A stretch of DNA of 7,187 nt, taken from NCBI GenBank assembly GCA_900555805.1, contig USMJ01000057.1:1-7187 (forward strand), read 5' to 3'. The position numbers were made by a program, and so were the translations under genes. Below the pieces are notes generated by a model, which saw only the letters and a program-made list of their open reading frames with translations, had not been told where the DNA came from and did no database searches. This DNA comes from an uncultured Oscillospiraceae bacterium. GTDB taxonomy: Bacteria > Bacillota > Clostridia > Oscillospirales > Acutalibacteraceae. Below are positions 5,531 through 7,187 of this stretch, piece after piece; position 1 is the stretch's first letter; every line of letters starts with the position of its first letter.

Positions 5531-6490
5531 ATGAAAAAGAAAATAGCCATCACGGTTATCGCGGCTGTCCTTGCGTGTTTCCTCGTCGTTAAGATTTTCC
5601 CGAACGAATATGAGGCGATCGTCAAGATAGTCGGCGGAACGGCACCGTCATCAAACACCGCCGTCGCCGCGAACGCAACCGCAGCAACACCGGCGGCAAC
5701 GCCTGCCGACAGCAAGACAGCAACGACCGCGGCAAGCGGAAAGAAATCCGACTCAAAGAGCGGTGGAAAGAAATCCGACTCAAAGAAATCGGACGGCAAG
5801 AAGTCCGACGGAAAAATGCCGCAGACAAACGAGGAGATCGTCACGAAGTACGCCGAGGTCGTCAAGAAGTTCAAGACCGAAAAGCCCGGCTACACGAAGA
5901 AGGAATATCAGGCTCTCCCTGAGGAAAGCCGCCAGTTCAGCAGCAACCTCGTCAACAAGCTTCTCGGCTTCGCCGACAACTACATGACGAAAGAGGACAG
6001 CGACAAAGCCATCGTCACCCGTGAAAAGGGATATGCCGATATCATCAACGAGATCCCCATCTACGGCATGGAGGAAGGCTGTCTTCTCAAGGACTTCAGT
6101 ACGGTCAAAAACGCATCCTGCACGGATATGGGCGACGGAACATATAAGCTTTCGTTCAGCCTGAATGACGAATCGAACCCCGAGCCGCTCGTCGCGGGCT
6201 CCAAGGACGCCAAGAGCTACCACTCCGCGGTCCTCATGCCCGGCAACAGAGACGACATCATGACCGAGGTTCACAAGGTCGAGAAGATGACGGGCGCAAA
6301 GTGCAACAACTTCGACCTGACATACCGCGACTGCACGTTCGAGTGCGTATACAACCCGACGAACGATCAGGTCGTTTCGATCACCCACCACGCGAACATC
6401 GACATCGAAGCGAGCATACACTTCATCAAGGACATCACCGGTTCGGCGAGACTGACGAACGACATGCTTGTCTACGACATCGTTTGGTGA
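5531..6490 (+). CDS. Exported or membrane-anchored protein of unknown function with KSD-rich linker
   Basis: I do not recognise a named family. The 319-residue product starts MKKK followed by a hydrophobic segment (about 5-22), which is a signal peptide or N-terminal membrane anchor. No lipobox is evident: the cysteine at 16 is not in an L-x-G-C-like setting. Residues about 37-70 are Ala/Thr/Pro-rich, and 71-95 hold repeated KKSDSK and KSDGK units, together a typical extracellular spacer. From about 98 to the end there is a folded-looking domain with four cysteines (184, 197, 258, 268, 272 makes five in all). It contains DGTYKLSFSLND (202-213) and CTFECVYNPTNDQVVSITHH (268-287), which suggest a beta-rich fold. 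The ATG at 5531 has AGGGGG at 5517-5522, eight bases upstream. It follows the deacetylase by 38 bases and ends in a terminator, so the two likely form one operon. Confidence 0.8.
   Translation: MKKKIAITVIAAVLACFLVVKIFPNEYEAIVKIVGGTAPSSNTAVAANATAATPAATPADSKTATTAASGKKSDSKSGGKKSDSKKSDGKKSDGKMPQTNEEIVTKYAEVVKKFKTEKPGYTKKEYQALPEESRQFSSNLVNKLLGFADNYMTKEDSDKAIVTREKGYADIINEIPIYGMEEGCLLKDFSTVKNASCTDMGDGTYKLSFSLNDESNPEPLVAGSKDAKSYHSAVLMPGNRDDIMTEVHKVEKMTGAKCNNFDLTYRDCTFECVYNPTNDQVVSITHHANIDIEASIHFIKDITGSARLTNDMLVYDIVW
5738..5815 (+). repeat. Short tandem repeats encoding the KKSDSK/KSDGK linker
   Basis: A 22-base unit at 5738-5759 recurs exactly at 5765-5786 and encodes GKKSDSK. Two diverged 15-base units follow, encoding KSDGK each. 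The repeats are in frame (27-base and 15-base periods), so copy-number change would lengthen or shorten the linker without breaking the gene. Confidence 0.8.
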
Positions 6491-6504
6491 GACAAATAAA
6501 TAAC

Positions 6505-6536
6505 AAGCCGGCTGAGAGATCAGCCGGTTATTTTTT
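6505..6536 (+). terminator. Rho-independent terminator of the deacetylase/exported-protein unit
   Basis: AGCCGGCTGA (6506-6515) pairs with TCAGCCGGTT (6520-6529) in a 10-bp stem with one G-U pair, closed by a GAGA (GNRA-type) tetraloop at 6516-6519. Six T residues follow at 6531-6536. It begins 15 bases after the stop codon. Confidence 0.92.
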
Positions 6537-6649
6537 AAGCTGAGATGAGCCGTTATAATATAAGGTACGCGCGGAGTATGTTCTCACGGCAAACAGGGGC
6601 GAAAAAATAAAAATTTACACCGTCGGATAAAAAATATTTGTGATAACAC

Positions 6650-6677
6650 TTTACTTTTTTAAATTTTGTATTATAAT
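6650..6677 (+). promoter_or_regulatory. Promoter of the tRNA-like unit
   Basis: TTTACT (6650-6655), a 16-base spacer and an exact TATAAT (6672-6677) lie in AT-rich DNA. Transcription would start near 6684, about 22 bases before the tRNA-like sequence. This is the best -10 match in the window and shows the unit has its own promoter. Confidence 0.6.
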
Positions 6678-6705
6678 AGAGTAACAGTGTTTGAACTGAA
6701 CACAT

Positions 6706-6778
6706 GGGCCTGTAGCGCAGTTGGGAGCGCACCACATTCGCATTGTGGGGGTCGTCGGTTCGAATCCGATCAGTAGCT
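6706..6778 (+). tRNA. tRNA-Ala(CGC)-like gene with defective 3' acceptor strand (possible pseudogene)
   Basis: The cloverleaf is normal from the 5' end to the T arm. The 5' acceptor strand is GGGCCTG (6706-6712) and T8 A9 follow. The D arm has GCGC (6715-6718 with 6727-6730) and a GG in the loop. The anticodon stem is CCACA/TGTGG (6732-6736 with 6744-6748), with loop TTCGCAT giving anticodon CGC (6739-6741), which reads the alanine codon GCG. The T stem is GTCGG/CCGAT around TTCGAAT (6754-6770). The 3' acceptor strand should read about CAGGCCC or CAGGTCC. It reads CAGTAGC (6771-6777), so only the inner three pairs and the outermost pair can form. Position 70 is A, so the G3-U70 identity pair read by alanyl-tRNA synthetase cannot form, and CCA is not encoded. 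It is either a decayed tRNA, a tRNA whose 3' end was replaced by recombination, or a tRNA-like RNA. Confidence 0.7.
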
Positions 6779-6787
6779 TGGAGATAT

Positions 6788-6818
6788 GCGGGTTGACGAT
6801 ATGTCAGCCCGCTTTTTT
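6788..6818 (+). terminator. Rho-independent terminator of the tRNA-like unit
   Basis: GCGGGTTGAC (6788-6797) pairs with GTCAGCCCGC (6803-6812) in a 10-bp stem with one G-U pair and a five-base loop. Six T residues follow at 6813-6818. It starts 10 bases after the tRNA-like sequence and separates it from the following gene. Confidence 0.92.
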
Positions 6819-6917
6819 CTTAGTGTAAGTTCTGCGAGCGGGAATGTATGAAATTGTATAGATTTATGCAGGATATGGATACAAAATGACGCATGCAGGT
6901 ACATGATGAAGTTGGGA

Positions 6918-7187
6918 ATGAATAAAATGAGTAAGAAAAGACAGAAAACGACAAATAAAAAAACAGAGCAGAATACGCAGAAAAAATCGGACACAAAGCC
7001 GGAAGTGAAACCGACGGATTTGAAGATGAAATCTGTAAAGAGACAGCCAAAACGAATCCGTGAAGCGCGATTTGACAAGCTGGATAATACCGCGAATCTC
7101 TTCCCGGTGATTGCCAGCCGCAAATCAAGCAATGTCTACCGGATCGCGGCAACACTGACCGAGGAGATCCAGCCGGAGAAATTGCAG
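6918..7187 (+). CDS. N-terminus of a probable condensation/alcohol-acetyltransferase superfamily acyltransferase (cut by window end)
   Basis: The reading frame runs open to the last base, giving 90 codons. The first ~50 residues are a lysine/threonine/glutamine-rich, presumably disordered tail. From residue 51 the sequence RFDKLDNTANLFPVIASRK, then VYRIAATLTEEIQPEKLQ, resembles the beginning of CoA-dependent acyltransferases of the condensation-domain type often annotated as alcohol acetyltransferases in gut Clostridia. The catalytic HxxxD motif would lie beyond the window, so the assignment rests on this short resemblance. The start is uncertain: ATGs at 6903, 6906, 6918 and 6927 are all in frame after a stop at 6849. 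None has a strong Shine-Dalgarno; GGGA at 6914-6917 would serve the ATG at 6927. Codon choice and base composition in the first part are more AT-rich than in the other genes. Confidence 0.55.
   Translation, partial: MNKMSKKRQKTTNKKTEQNTQKKSDTKPEVKPTDLKMKSVKRQPKRIREARFDKLDNTANLFPVIASRKSSNVYRIAATLTEEIQPEKLQ

Noticed and set aside
5780..6421. A 213-codon minus-strand frame over the exported protein gene
   Set aside because: It lies inside a + strand gene with a good ribosome binding site, signal segment and terminator. The antisense translation is Val/Asp/Leu-biased with no family likeness.
6554..6559. TATAAT-like -10 sequence after the terminator at 6505-6536
   Set aside because: The only -35 at the right distance is the terminator's own T-run, and no gene starts within reach before the clearer promoter at 6650-6677.
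6770..7155. Minus-strand frames over the last part of the window
   Set aside because: The + strand frame here reads into a recognisable acyltransferase-like sequence, while the antisense frames are Phe/Ser-rich and cross the terminator at 6788-6818.

Overview
The window looks like a chromosomal segment of a Gram-positive clostridial bacterium (Bacillota, probably a gut Oscillospirales-type lineage). The evidence is a DnaD-family replication protein, which is essentially confined to Bacillota and their phages, next to a DnaI/DnaC-type helicase loader. There is also a DegV/FakB-type fatty-acid-binding protein, AGGAGG-type ribosome binding sites and hairpin-plus-U-run terminators. The genus cannot be fixed from sequence alone. 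All genes seen lie on the + strand.

Layout: (1) 3-1178 is the 3' part of mnmE, closed by a long hairpin terminator. (2) 1179-1523 is a 345-base non-coding stretch. It holds that terminator, a cluster of four good and one weak DnaA boxes in the same orientation, a GC-rich block, an AT-rich block with candidate promoters, and a possible leader hairpin. (3) 1524-3579 is a two-gene unit, a DnaD-domain protein followed 10 bases later by an AAA+ helicase loader. Both act in loading the replicative helicase. (4) 3640-4464 is a DegV-family protein whose ribosome binding site lies inside an inverted repeat; a terminator and a second strong hairpin follow. (5) 4668-6490 is a probable two-gene unit of a PIG-L/LmbE-family deacetylase and an unrecognised exported protein with a lysine/serine/aspartate-rich linker, closed by a GAGA-loop terminator. 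(6) 6650-6818 is a self-contained transcription unit: promoter, a tRNA-Ala(CGC)-like sequence whose 3' acceptor strand does not pair, and a strong terminator. (7) 6918-7187 is the start of a probable acyltransferase of the condensation/alcohol-acetyltransferase superfamily, cut by the window end.

How it fits together: mnmE lies near oriC in many Bacillota. Here it is followed not by mnmG but by a DnaA-box cluster and then by helicase-loading genes. The DnaA boxes could be part of a replication origin or a DnaA-responsive control region for the dnaD-loader unit; sequence alone does not decide. The last ~500 bases, with a damaged tRNA 3' end followed by a gene of different character, may mark a recombination junction. 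No mobile element, CRISPR array or defence system is visible. I did not find an unmistakably new system. The best candidates for a second look are the DnaA-box region, the tRNA-like unit and the unrecognised exported protein.
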